Shown: piece after piece, positions 1 through 6,666 of the stretch
Position numbering within the stretch: position 1 is the first letter of the stretch
Layout of the letters: each line of letters opens with the position of its first letter
Assembly: GCA_028099475.1 (NCBI GenBank)
Contig: JAOHHF010000017.1
Coordinates: 1-14,326 of the forward strand
DNA length: 14,326 nt
Origin: Candidatus Pelagibacter sp.
Lineage (GTDB): Bacteria > Pseudomonadota > Alphaproteobacteria > Pelagibacterales > Pelagibacteraceae
Direction: 5' to 3'
Made by a program: the position numbers and the translations under genes
The notes under the pieces: model-generated
The model's database searches: none
Seen by the model: the letters and a program-made list of their open reading frames with translations, nothing else
What the model was told of the DNA's origin: nothing

Positions 1-1
1 T

Positions 2-883
2 TGTAAATTACAATGGAAAGTTGATTGGGCAATGAGATGGTATGCTTTAGATATTGATTTTGAGATGTATGGAAAAGATCTAATAGAAAGTGCAATTTTA
101 TCTACAAAGATAATAAATCTATTAGGAAAGAAAAACCCATCTGGATTTGCTTATGAGCTGTTTTTAGATGAAAAAGGTGAAAAAATTTCTAAATCCAAAG
201 GTAATGGAATTACTATTGACCAATGGTTGGAATATGCATCGCCAGAAAGTTTATCATTATACATGTATCAAAATCCAAAAAGAGCAAAAAAATTATATAA
301 AGAAATAGTTCCTAAAGCTGTGGATGAGTATTTAGACTGTATTGAAAAATCAAAAAAGCAAAATGAACTTCAATTATTAATGAACCCTGTTTGGCACGTT
401 CATGATGGTAAAATTCCAAAAGAGGAAATGATTATGACGTTTTCAATGTTGCTTAATTTAGTTGAAACTAGTAATGCAGACAGTAAGGATTTGTTGTGGA
501 AGTTTGTTAAGAAATATAAATCAGATATTTCTGAGTCAAATTTTCCAATTTTTGATAGCCTAATTGGTTATGCAATAAAATTTTTTAATGATGTAATTAA
601 AGCTCAAAAAAAATACAAAACAGCAAATAGCTCAGAAAAATTAGCTCTTGAGGCATTGGTTAAAACTCTTGAAAAATGCACAGATGAAATGTCGCCAGAA
701 GATATTCAAACTTTGATTTATTCCACTGGAAAAGAAAATGGTTATGCAGATAACTTAAGAGATTGGTTCAAATTAATATATGAGGTAGTTTTTGGAGATG
801 AAAATGGACCTCGAATGGGATTTTTTATAAGTTTTTTTGGTGTAAAAGAAACTATTGAGCTGTTAATAAATAAATTAAAATAA
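2..883 (+). CDS. lysK: Lysyl-tRNA synthetase, class I (5'-truncated by window edge)
   Basis: This enzyme charges tRNA-Lys with lysine in the cytoplasm. The frame is open from base 2 with no start, and upstream of the first ATG (base 32) it reads KLQWKVDWAMRWYAL, a typical internal class I LysRS stretch, so the gene enters from the left. The visible 293 residues are roughly the C-terminal half of a protein usually a little over 500 aa. The class I signature loop appears as KISKSKGNG (bases about 178-207), the KMSKS equivalent that binds ATP, followed by the helical anticodon-binding region (YASPESLSLYMYQNPKRAKK and onward). Class I LysRS replaces the class II enzyme in many Alphaproteobacteria and archaea. 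The stop overlaps the pyrD start by one base (TAATG), so the two are probably co-transcribed and translationally coupled. The catalytic HIGH region lies outside the window and cannot be checked. Confidence 0.93.
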   Translation, partial: CKLQWKVDWAMRWYALDIDFEMYGKDLIESAILSTKIINLLGKKNPSGFAYELFLDEKGEKISKSKGNGITIDQWLEYASPESLSLYMYQNPKRAKKLYKEIVPKAVDEYLDCIEKSKKQNELQLLMNPVWHVHDGKIPKEEMIMTFSMLLNLVETSNADSKDLLWKFVKKYKSDISESNFPIFDSLIGYAIKFFNDVIKAQKKYKTANSSEKLALEALVKTLEKCTDEMSPEDIQTLIYSTGKENGYADNLRDWFKLIYEVVFGDENGPRMGFFISFFGVKETIELLINKLK

Positions 884-1935
884 TGTTTTCTAAATTAAGA
901 TCACTAATATTTAAAGTAGATCCAGAAAAAGCTCACTCTCTAGCAATAAAGTCATTAAAATTTAATTTAATTCCCAGCGTATTTGATGAAAATAAAAATG
1001 ATCCTATATTTCAAACAAAAATTTTTGATAAACATTTAGATAACCCAATTGGAATGGCAGCTGGCTTTGATAAAAATGCAGAGGTGTACAACTCATTATT
1101 TAAATTAGGATTTGGGTTTGTAGAAGTTGGAACGATTACCCCTTTAAAACAATATGGAAACCCCAAACCTAGAGTGTTCAGATTAGTAGAGGATGAAGCA
1201 TTAATTAATAGATTGGGTTTTAATAATCATGGTGCTGAAACTGTTAAAGAACGTATTCAACGTAACAAAAAATTAGGCTTGTTAGGTATAAATGTTGGTC
1301 CAAACAAAGACTCTAGTGATAGGCTTAATGATTATTTAATTGGATTAAAGACTTTTTATGATGACGCAGATTATATAACAATAAATATTTCATCACCAAA
1401 CACTGAAAATTTAAGAACATTTCATGAAGGTGATAAATTACAAGATTTGCTGAAATCTATTATGGAAGAAAGAAAAAATTTAAAATCAGATATTCCGATT
1501 GCTGTTAAAGTTTCACCAGACATAAATGAAGATCAGGTGAATCAGATCTCAGAAATTCTTCTAGAATATGAAATAAAAGCAATAATTGTTTCAAATACAT
1601 CAGAAGCTACAAGAGATAAGCTTAGCAACATTCAAAGACATCAAAAAGGAGGATTGTCTGGAAAACCAATAGAAGAAAAATCTAATATTTTAATAAATAA
1701 ATTTTATAAATTATTAAAAGGTGAAATTAAAATAATAGGTGTTGGTGGAGTTGACACTGGCCAAGCAGCTTATGATAAATTTATAGCTGGTGCAGATTTT
1801 GTTCAACTCTACACAGGGATGGTTTTTAAAGGTCCAAATATTGCTGGAATTATTAAAAAGGACTTAAAAGAATTATTAATTAGAGATGGAGTTAAGAATT
1901 ATACTGAAATTGTTGGAAATAAAACTCTATCTTAA
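883..1935 (+). CDS. pyrD: Dihydroorotate dehydrogenase (quinone), class 2
   Basis: This FMN flavoprotein oxidises dihydroorotate to orotate in de novo pyrimidine synthesis, passing electrons to membrane quinone. The 350 aa length fits class 2. The N-terminal extension (residues 1-30, [18 protein letters not shown]) resembles the family's membrane-associating helices. Seen in order: [12 protein letters not shown] (58-68), [17 protein letters not shown] (81-97), NRLGFNN (109-115), [10 protein letters not shown] (135-144), NISSPNT (168-174) carrying the class 2 catalytic serine (170/171), AVKVSPD, SNTSEA, GGLSGKP and the FMN phosphate-binding GVGGVDTG and [10 protein letters not shown] serine instead of cysteine as catalytic base separates it from class 1 enzymes. 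Translation probably couples to lysK through the TAATG overlap; there is no Shine-Dalgarno sequence. The rpmB promoter begins just after its stop. Confidence 0.96.
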   Translation: MFSKLRSLIFKVDPEKAHSLAIKSLKFNLIPSVFDENKNDPIFQTKIFDKHLDNPIGMAAGFDKNAEVYNSLFKLGFGFVEVGTITPLKQYGNPKPRVFRLVEDEALINRLGFNNHGAETVKERIQRNKKLGLLGINVGPNKDSSDRLNDYLIGLKTFYDDADYITINISSPNTENLRTFHEGDKLQDLLKSIMEERKNLKSDIPIAVKVSPDINEDQVNQISEILLEYEIKAIIVSNTSEATRDKLSNIQRHQKGGLSGKPIEEKSNILINKFYKLLKGEIKIIGVGGVDTGQAAYDKFIAGADFVQLYTGMVFKGPNIAGIIKKDLKELLIRDGVKNYTEIVGNKTLS

Positions 1936-1946
1936 ATGTAATAAAC

Positions 1947-1975
1947 TTGACGCTTTCCTTATCTCCCCTTATATA
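1947..1975 (+). promoter_or_regulatory. Promoter for rpmB (TTGACG - 17 - TATATA)
   Basis: The -35 box TTGACG is at 1947-1952 and the -10 box TATATA at 1970-1975, with an ideal 17-base spacer. The context CTTGAC...TTATAT also fits the alphaproteobacterial housekeeping-sigma pattern. It sits in the 52-base gap between pyrD and rpmB. Transcription would start near 1981-1983, leaving only about 5-7 bases before the rpmB ATG at 1988. It is the best sigma-70-type promoter in the window. Confidence 0.7.
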
Positions 1976-1987
1976 GGCAATATTATT

Positions 1988-2299
1988 ATGTCAAAAAAAT
2001 GTGAATTAACTGGAAAAATCCCAATGAAGGGTCACAATGTTAGTCATGCTAATAACAAGACAAAAAGAAGATTTTTGCCAAACTTAAAAAAAGTAAAGTT
2101 CACAAGTGAATTAATGAAGAGAAGTTTAAAATTAACAGTCAGTAATTCTGGTGTTAGGTCTGTTGATAAAAAAGGTAGCTTTGACGAATTTCTTAAAGCT
2201 GTTAAAAATAAAAATCTATCTCCTAGACTAAAAAAATTAAAAAAAAGTATATTAATAAAATCACCTTTTAAGAAAAAGCCCTTAGCCAAATCAGCTTAA
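1988..2299 (+). CDS. rpmB: 50S ribosomal protein L28
   Basis: A structural protein of the large ribosomal subunit. The 103 aa product begins [21 protein letters not shown], the characteristic L28 start (C-x-x-TGK...G-x-x-VSHA), followed by [10 protein letters not shown] and a very basic body ending in a lysine-rich tail; this form of about 100 aa is normal in Alphaproteobacteria. The frame is open upstream to 1886, inside pyrD, but homology begins exactly at the ATG at 1988, and a strong promoter ends just before it, so 1988 is the start. No Shine-Dalgarno sequence precedes it. The stop overlaps the start of the downstream transporter (TAATG). The zinc-binding CxxC motifs found in some bacterial L28 proteins are absent; only one cysteine is visible. 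Confidence 0.95.
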   Translation: MSKKCELTGKIPMKGHNVSHANNKTKRRFLPNLKKVKFTSELMKRSLKLTVSNSGVRSVDKKGSFDEFLKAVKNKNLSPRLKKLKKSILIKSPFKKKPLAKSA

Positions 2300-2847
2300 T
2301 GAGCAAACTTTTTATTACCCTGTCAATTTTGATGGGTGTAGTTGTTTTATCCTCAAATTATCTTGTACAATTTCCAATTAATTATTATGGATTAAGTGAA
2401 ATACTTACTTATGGAGCTTTTAGTTATCCAGTAGCTTTTTTGATTACAGATTTAGCCAATAGATTTTATGGTAAATTTGTAGCTAAAAAAATTGTATATT
2501 TTGGTTTTTTTATAGGGATTATTTTTACTCTTTTATTCTCAACTAATTTCGCAGATTTAATTTCCATAAGAATAGCAATTGGATCTGGTGTTGCTTTTAT
2601 TGTAGCGCAGCTATTAGATATTCAAATTTTTGATCGTCTGAGAAAAAAAGAATGGTTTATAGCACCTTTAACTTCATCTTTTATTGGCTCAACTGTTGAT
2701 ACTTTTTTATTTTTTTCTATATCATTTTATGCAACAGGTGTTCCATGGATAACGTTATCATTAGGAGATTTAGCAGTAAAATTATTTGTATCCTTAGTAA
2801 TGTTGATACCTTTTAAAATTTTACTTAAAATTAGTAAGCCAATTTAA
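2299..2847 (+). CDS. VUT family (YhhQ-like) queuosine-precursor transporter
   Basis: An inner-membrane protein that by family membership imports the 7-deazaguanine precursor preQ0 (or preQ1) for queuosine modification of tRNA. The 182 aa are almost all hydrophobic, with about six predicted membrane segments. Family motifs are clear: YGAFSYPVAFLITDLANRFYG (residues 38-57 region), AQLLDIQIFDRLR (103-115) with its Q-LD-x-x-x-F core, and SSFIGSTVDTFLFFSISF (126-143). It starts in a TAATG overlap with rpmB, so expression is probably coupled to that ribosomal gene. No queuosine synthesis gene is in the window, so whether the cell only salvages the precursor is unknown. The stop lies two bases from the stop of the convergent ureohydrolase gene. 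The family call is firm; the exact substrate is inferred. Confidence 0.87.
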   Translation: MSKLFITLSILMGVVVLSSNYLVQFPINYYGLSEILTYGAFSYPVAFLITDLANRFYGKFVAKKIVYFGFFIGIIFTLLFSTNFADLISIRIAIGSGVAFIVAQLLDIQIFDRLRKKEWFIAPLTSSFIGSTVDTFLFFSISFYATGVPWITLSLGDLAVKLFVSLVMLIPFKILLKISKPI

Positions 2848-2849
2848 AT

Positions 2850-3725
2850 TTAATACAAAAATTTATAAGATAAAATTTTGTAAGCTAGTTTAGCAATGAG
2901 AAAATTATATGAGTTAAAACCTTTTATTGGTGATAATTCATTAATATCTGCACCAACAATTTTTGAATTTTTTGCTGCAATTCTAATTATGTTTAAAGTC
3001 TCATCCCATAATAATCCACCTGGTTCAGGAGTTCCGGTTGCAGGCATTATACTTGAGTCAAGGCCATCAACATCAAATGTAAGATAAACTGTTTTGTTTT
3101 TGATTAATTTTTTAAATTTATTAAGATTCCATTTGCTTTTGTCTTTTGCCCAAAAAATATTAATCCTAGATGAGTTTTTCTTTAAAAAAGGAATCTCACT
3201 TTCAGATATGTTTCTTATGCCAAAAGAAATTAATGAAACATTCGGGTAGTCCAAACATCTTTTTATTGCTGAAGCATGAGAAAATTTTTCTCCATTATAG
3301 CTTTCTCGCAAATCAGCGTGAGCATCAAAGTGTAGAAGGCAAATATCATTGTATTTTTTTACAAAAGGAGCAATACATCCAGGTGTGATTGAGTGCTCTC
3401 CACCAAACGTCATAGGAAAAAGTTTTTTATCTAAAATTTCCTCATTAATTTTAGACATTTTGGAGAGTGCCTTTTTGATGTTTTTGTCTATCTTAAAAGG
3501 TCTTAATGTTTTAATGCCTATTTTTTTGTAAGGTTCGCAACTTAGTTCTTCATCATAAAGTTCTACTTGATGTGAAGCTTTGATAATTTCTTTAGGTCCA
3601 TTTTTTGTTCCTCCACCATAACTAACTGTTTTTTCAAGGCCAAAAGGAACTACAACAACTTTTTCTTTGAAATTAACTTTATTGTCAATTCCTAAAAATC
3701 CATTTTTATTAGAAAGATATTTCAA
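2850..3725 (-). CDS. speB: Agmatinase-family ureohydrolase
   Basis: A manganese enzyme of the arginase/agmatinase superfamily that hydrolyses a guanidino group to an amine plus urea. The binuclear metal site is complete: GGEHS (residues 108-112, His111), DAHAD (134-138, Asp134/His136/Asp138) and TFDVDGLD (216-223, Asp218/Asp220), followed by GTGTPEPGG-type loop residues 230-237 and GADINELSP (258-266). Length (291 aa) is normal. The only usable start is a TTG at 3725, two bases after the stop of the upstream gene; the frame is closed just before it and the next ATG is about 90 codons in, beyond conserved sequence. It is last in the decarboxylase - DHS-like - ureohydrolase operon. Agmatine to putrescine is the default call, but in this context the substrate could be a guanidinylated polyamine made by the neighbouring DHS-like enzyme. 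Confidence 0.88.
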   Translation of the reverse strand: MKYLSNKNGFLGIDNKVNFKEKVVVVPFGLEKTVSYGGGTKNGPKEIIKASHQVELYDEELSCEPYKKIGIKTLRPFKIDKNIKKALSKMSKINEEILDKKLFPMTFGGEHSITPGCIAPFVKKYNDICLLHFDAHADLRESYNGEKFSHASAIKRCLDYPNVSLISFGIRNISESEIPFLKKNSSRINIFWAKDKSKWNLNKFKKLIKNKTVYLTFDVDGLDSSIMPATGTPEPGGLLWDETLNIIRIAAKNSKIVGADINELSPIKGFNSYNFLIAKLAYKILSYKFLY

Positions 3726-3727
3726 TT

Positions 3728-4771
3728 TTATTCAAAAATTTTTGTAAAGTTTTTTCTATTTCTATTTTTCCACTCACCCCTATGATAAGCATCACTTGCA
3801 ATCAAAGGTAACACGCTTGTTGCTTCTGCAAATACCATTTGTTCTTTTGTAATATCTACTTTACCCCAAGAACTTGCTTCTTTTAAAGTTGAACTACTAC
3901 AAGCACCATCTCTACTATCTGCTACTGTTATTTGAACTGCATATTTATGCATATCAACTTCTTTACCTAATAATTCAGCACAAATTACAGTATCTTGTAT
4001 AAAATTTTTTGGCACACCCCCACCAATCATGAATAGACCAGACCCTTTAGATTTAATCTTTATTTCAGTAAGTTCTCTAAATTCCCTTACAGAGTCTATA
4101 GTCATGTGTTTTTTTGGATTTTTTTCTTGATGAATCACCAATCCAAAACCAGCACTTGAATCTGTAAAAGCAGGGCAAAAAATTGGAACATCGTTATCAA
4201 AAGCTGTTTCAATTAAAGAGTCTTTTTTTTTTGAATTTTTTTTTAAATATTTTCCCATTTCATAAATAAATTCTCTAGATGTGTAGCTTCTTGGATCTAG
4301 CGTATCAGCAATATCACAAATGATTTTGTCACACATCTGAAGCTCTTTCTCGTCAATATAAGTGTCATATATTCTATCAATATAATTATTTCTAAGTTCT
4401 GTATCATCTTGAAATTGTGAACCTTGATAATGTTTAAATCCTAGAGCCTCAAAAAAATCCATATCTACTATAGAAGCTCCTGTAGCAACAATTGCATCAA
4501 CCATATTGTACTTTACAAGATCTTTATAAATATTCATGCATCCAGCAGCCGATGTAGAGCCAGCTAAAGTTAAAAATATTGTGCAATCTTTATCTTTTAG
4601 CATGTCATTATATATATTTGCTGCACTAGCTGTTTCTCTTGAAACAAAGGACATTTTTTCCATTGAAGAGATTATTTTTCGAGAGTCGAATGAAGTGATA
4701 TCGATGTGCTCAATAGGACTTTTTAAAAAATCTTTTTTACTATTATGACCTGGGTTTTTATGATCTGACAT
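3728..4771 (-). CDS. Deoxyhypusine synthase-like protein, probable homospermidine-type synthase
   Basis: A 347 aa member of the deoxyhypusine synthase fold, an NAD-dependent aminobutyl transferase. Visible features: a nucleotide-binding-type segment FLTLAGSTSAAG (66-77), DAIVATGASIVDMD (92-105), PIFCPAFTDSSAGFG (196-210), IGGGVPKNF (249-257), and the active-site lysine in EASSWGK (Lys304), matching the WGK lysine that forms the enzyme-substrate imine in eukaryotic DHS. Bacteria lack eIF5A, so protein modification is unlikely. Known alternatives for bacterial DHS-like proteins are homospermidine synthesis from putrescine, or joining two agmatines into 1,9-bis(guanidino)-5-azanonane (a product name I recall for this subfamily). 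The flanking decarboxylase and ureohydrolase support a polyamine role. Its ATG overlaps the decarboxylase stop (TAATG). The fold is certain; the substrate is not. Confidence 0.85.
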   Translation of the reverse strand: MSDHKNPGHNSKKDFLKSPIEHIDITSFDSRKIISSMEKMSFVSRETASAANIYNDMLKDKDCTIFLTLAGSTSAAGCMNIYKDLVKYNMVDAIVATGASIVDMDFFEALGFKHYQGSQFQDDTELRNNYIDRIYDTYIDEKELQMCDKIICDIADTLDPRSYTSREFIYEMGKYLKKNSKKKDSLIETAFDNDVPIFCPAFTDSSAGFGLVIHQEKNPKKHMTIDSVREFRELTEIKIKSKGSGLFMIGGGVPKNFIQDTVICAELLGKEVDMHKYAVQITVADSRDGACSSSTLKEASSWGKVDITKEQMVFAEATSVLPLIASDAYHRGEWKNRNRKNFTKIFE

Positions 4772-5955
4772 TAAGCGACTAAAGTAGCTTTGTTAATATC
4801 TTTATCATACATTGTCATTATTGGTTTATCCTCAACTTCAAAGATTTCATCTGAGTAATAGCCATTAAATTGAGTTCTAAATGTTAAACCATAAGCACCA
4901 AGTTGGCCAAGTTCAATATAATCATTTTCCTTTATATTATTTGGAAGAAGAAAAGGGCCTTTCATATAATCCATACTGTCACAAGTTGGTCCAAAAAAAT
5001 CAAAAGCAGTTAATTTTTTCGATATTATTTTATTTGAATTTTCTTTGATCATTTTAGATGGAAATACTATATTTGGAGTCCCTGCATCAAACAGAGTTCC
5101 ATATGTGCCATCATTTATATAAAGTTTTTGTTTTTTTCTTAGATTAACTCTTACAATTGTAGAACCACTTTCTGCAACTAATGCTCTTCCTGGTTCACAA
5201 ATAATTTCAGGCAATTTTTCAAGTTTTAGATTTTCTAATCCTTTTTTAATTTCGTTAAAATAATTATCCATAGATTGAGGAATTAAGTCAGGGTAAATTG
5301 TTGGAAATCCTCCTCCAGCATTTATATAATCTGGTAAAATTTTTGTTTTTTTAATTATATTTCCGATTTCATTAATACCTTTTGAATACGAAATTGGATG
5401 CATGCATTGAGAACCAACATGAAAGCTTAGCCCAATTTTTTTTGCATGTTGTTTTGCCAATCTTAATAATCCTGCTGCTTCTGAGTTTAATGCACCAAAT
5501 TTTTTTGATAAATCTATTTCAGCATGCTCATTAGAAACTGCGACTCTAACAAATAGCTCTAAATCTTTCGCATTATTTGTACTCTCTATAATTTTTACCA
5601 ACTCATCCTTCGTGTCTAGTGAAAATGTTTTAACTCCAAAATTAAAGTAAGCTTCTTTAATACTTTCTCTACTTTTTACCGTATGCATATACGAACATTT
5701 TGCAGTTTGGCTAAAATTTCTAATACTTTTAATTTCCTCTATAGAAGCAACATCAAATTGTTCCACACCACTGTCTATAATTGTTTGAATTACACTGGGA
5801 TGGGGATTCGTTTTAACTGCATAAAGAATTTTACCAGGAAAATTCTTATTAAAATATTTTACAGCAGATCGAATAGAATTCTTTCTTATACAGTATATCG
5901 GTTTTTCAGGTTTCAGTTGACTTACTATTTGCTCAACCGATTTAAATTTTTGCAT
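4771..5955 (-). CDS. Ornithine/lysine/arginine-type decarboxylase, fold III (PLP)
   Basis: A pyridoxal-phosphate decarboxylase of the alanine-racemase fold that makes a diamine or agmatine from a basic amino acid. The 394 aa product carries YAVKTNP (45-51) with the PLP lysine Lys48, FDVASIEEI (67-75), FHVGSQC (178-184) with the ring-stacking histidine, GGGFP (214-218), EPGR (254-257) binding the phosphate, INDGTYG (280-286) with Asp282, and GPTCDSMD (322-329) with the catalytic Cys325-Asp326 pair. The motif set is that of ornithine or lysine/ornithine decarboxylases rather than diaminopimelate decarboxylase. With an agmatinase-family partner, arginine decarboxylation is also possible. A longer frame runs to a TTG at 5970, but a perfect GGAGG (5964-5968) sits eight bases before the ATG at 5955, which fixes the start. 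First gene of the minus-strand operon. Confidence 0.88.
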   Translation of the reverse strand: MQKFKSVEQIVSQLKPEKPIYCIRKNSIRSAVKYFNKNFPGKILYAVKTNPHPSVIQTIIDSGVEQFDVASIEEIKSIRNFSQTAKCSYMHTVKSRESIKEAYFNFGVKTFSLDTKDELVKIIESTNNAKDLELFVRVAVSNEHAEIDLSKKFGALNSEAAGLLRLAKQHAKKIGLSFHVGSQCMHPISYSKGINEIGNIIKKTKILPDYINAGGGFPTIYPDLIPQSMDNYFNEIKKGLENLKLEKLPEIICEPGRALVAESGSTIVRVNLRKKQKLYINDGTYGTLFDAGTPNIVFPSKMIKENSNKIISKKLTAFDFFGPTCDSMDYMKGPFLLPNNIKENDYIELGQLGAYGLTFRTQFNGYYSDEIFEVEDKPIMTMYDKDINKATLVA

Positions 5956-5980
5956 TAAAAATGCCTCCAAAAAAAAATTT
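5944..5980 (-). promoter_or_regulatory. Possible mRNA hairpin over the decarboxylase start codon
   Basis: On the minus strand GCATT-TTT-AATGC forms a 5-bp stem with a 3-base loop whose 3' arm contains the ATG. Outside it AAATTTTT (5973-5980) and AAAAATTT (5944-5951) are perfectly complementary over 8 A/T pairs, leaving the rest of the GGAG in an eight-base bulge. The last G of the GGAGG is inside the inner stem. This could tune translation of the first gene of the polyamine operon. A/T-rich sequence makes such pairings easy by chance, so this is a weak call. Confidence 0.3.
5964..5968 (-). promoter_or_regulatory. Strong Shine-Dalgarno sequence of the decarboxylase gene
   Basis: On the minus strand this reads GGAGG, eight bases before the ATG at 5955. 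It decides the start against the longer TTG frame. It is the only canonical, well-spaced Shine-Dalgarno sequence I found in the window; the other starts have none or rely on stop-start coupling. Confidence 0.75.
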
Positions 5981-6025
5981 AATAAAAAAAAGCTTTCTAT
6001 CTCTAAAAAACTTTAAAATTTCTTC

Positions 6026-6054
6026 CTATTAAGCCTATAGATTAACAATGTAAA
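6026..6054 (-). promoter_or_regulatory. Candidate promoter of the polyamine operon
   Basis: Read on the minus strand, TTTACA (6054-6049) and TAATAG (6031-6026) are separated by 17 bases. Transcription would start near 6019, giving a leader of about 60 bases that includes the T-tract, GGAGG and possible start-codon hairpin. It lies in the 120-base divergent gap with regA. The matches are partial and the region is A/T-rich, so the call is tentative. Confidence 0.3.
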
Positions 6055-6075
6055 GCAAATAATAGGTATTGAATT

Positions 6076-6666
6076 ATGTCTAGTAATTACCATATTACTC
6101 ATATGAAAGAACAAGTTGTGCTTAAAAACATCAATGATTTTGAGAATAAATCTCTACTCATAGTTGATGACGATAATCCTTTTAGAGAAAGATTAGCTAG
6201 AGCTATGGAAAAAAAAGGATTTGAAGTTATTCAAGCTGAGAGTGTACAAAAAGGAGTAGAATCGGTTAAAGCAAAAAAACCTGGTTTTGCTGTAGTAGAT
6301 CTTAGACTAGGAGATGGTAACGGACTTGAGGTTGTAAAACAAATTCAAAATACTAATGCAGAAAGTAGAATAATTATGCTGACAGGTTATGGGAACATCC
6401 CAACTGCAGTGGCTGCAATCAAAGAGGGTGCAATAGATTATCTTGCAAAACCAGCTGATGCCGAAGATGTTGAGAAGGCTTTACTTGCGGATCCTTCAAA
6501 AAAAGCTGCTCCTCCAGAAAATCCGATGTCTGCAGATAGGGTGAAATGGGAACATATACATAGAGTATTTGAATTATGTAATAGAAACGTTTCTGAAACT
6601 GCAAGAAGATTGAAAATGCATAGAAGAACTCTTCAAAGAATTCTTTCTAAAAGATCACCTAGATAA
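6076..6666 (+). CDS. regA: RegA/ActR family response regulator (Fis-type HTH)
   Basis: A cytoplasmic transcription factor of the RegB/RegA (PrrBA, ActSR) redox-sensing family. Residues about 26-135 are the receiver: acidic pocket LLIVDDDNPF (Asp31-33), phospho-acceptor Asp75 in VVDLRLGDGNG, Thr103 in LTGYG and Lys125 in DYLAKPAD. A proline-rich linker (APPENPMS, 145-152) leads to the Fis-like helix-turn-helix (158-196) with the nearly invariant NVSETARRLKMHRRTLQRI. Length (196 aa) is near the family norm. Starts at 6076 or 6103 (the latter gives 187 aa) are both possible; neither has a strong Shine-Dalgarno sequence. The cognate kinase regB and senC, often adjacent in other Alphaproteobacteria, are not in the window. 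It is divergent from the polyamine operon, and its last 8 bases overlap the 3' end of bioY. Confidence 0.94.
   Translation: MSSNYHITHMKEQVVLKNINDFENKSLLIVDDDNPFRERLARAMEKKGFEVIQAESVQKGVESVKAKKPGFAVVDLRLGDGNGLEVVKQIQNTNAESRIIMLTGYGNIPTAVAAIKEGAIDYLAKPADAEDVEKALLADPSKKAAPPENPMSADRVKWEHIHRVFELCNRNVSETARRLKMHRRTLQRILSKRSPR

Noticed and set aside
1886..1987. Upstream extension of the rpmB frame into pyrD
   Set aside because: The extra residues do not resemble L28, overlap conserved pyrD coding sequence, and lie upstream of the strong promoter; the L28 start is at 1988.
2896..5958. Plus-strand open frames opposite the polyamine operon
   Set aside because: They are short, lack recognisable domains and lie antisense to three genes with complete catalytic motifs.
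5956..5970. TTG-started extension of the decarboxylase (5 extra residues)
   Set aside because: It would run through the GGAGG that is ideally placed for the ATG at 5955.
5956..6075. speF-type leader RNA upstream of the decarboxylase
   Set aside because: The described speF leader is much longer and more structured; this gap is A/T-rich with only a small start-codon hairpin.
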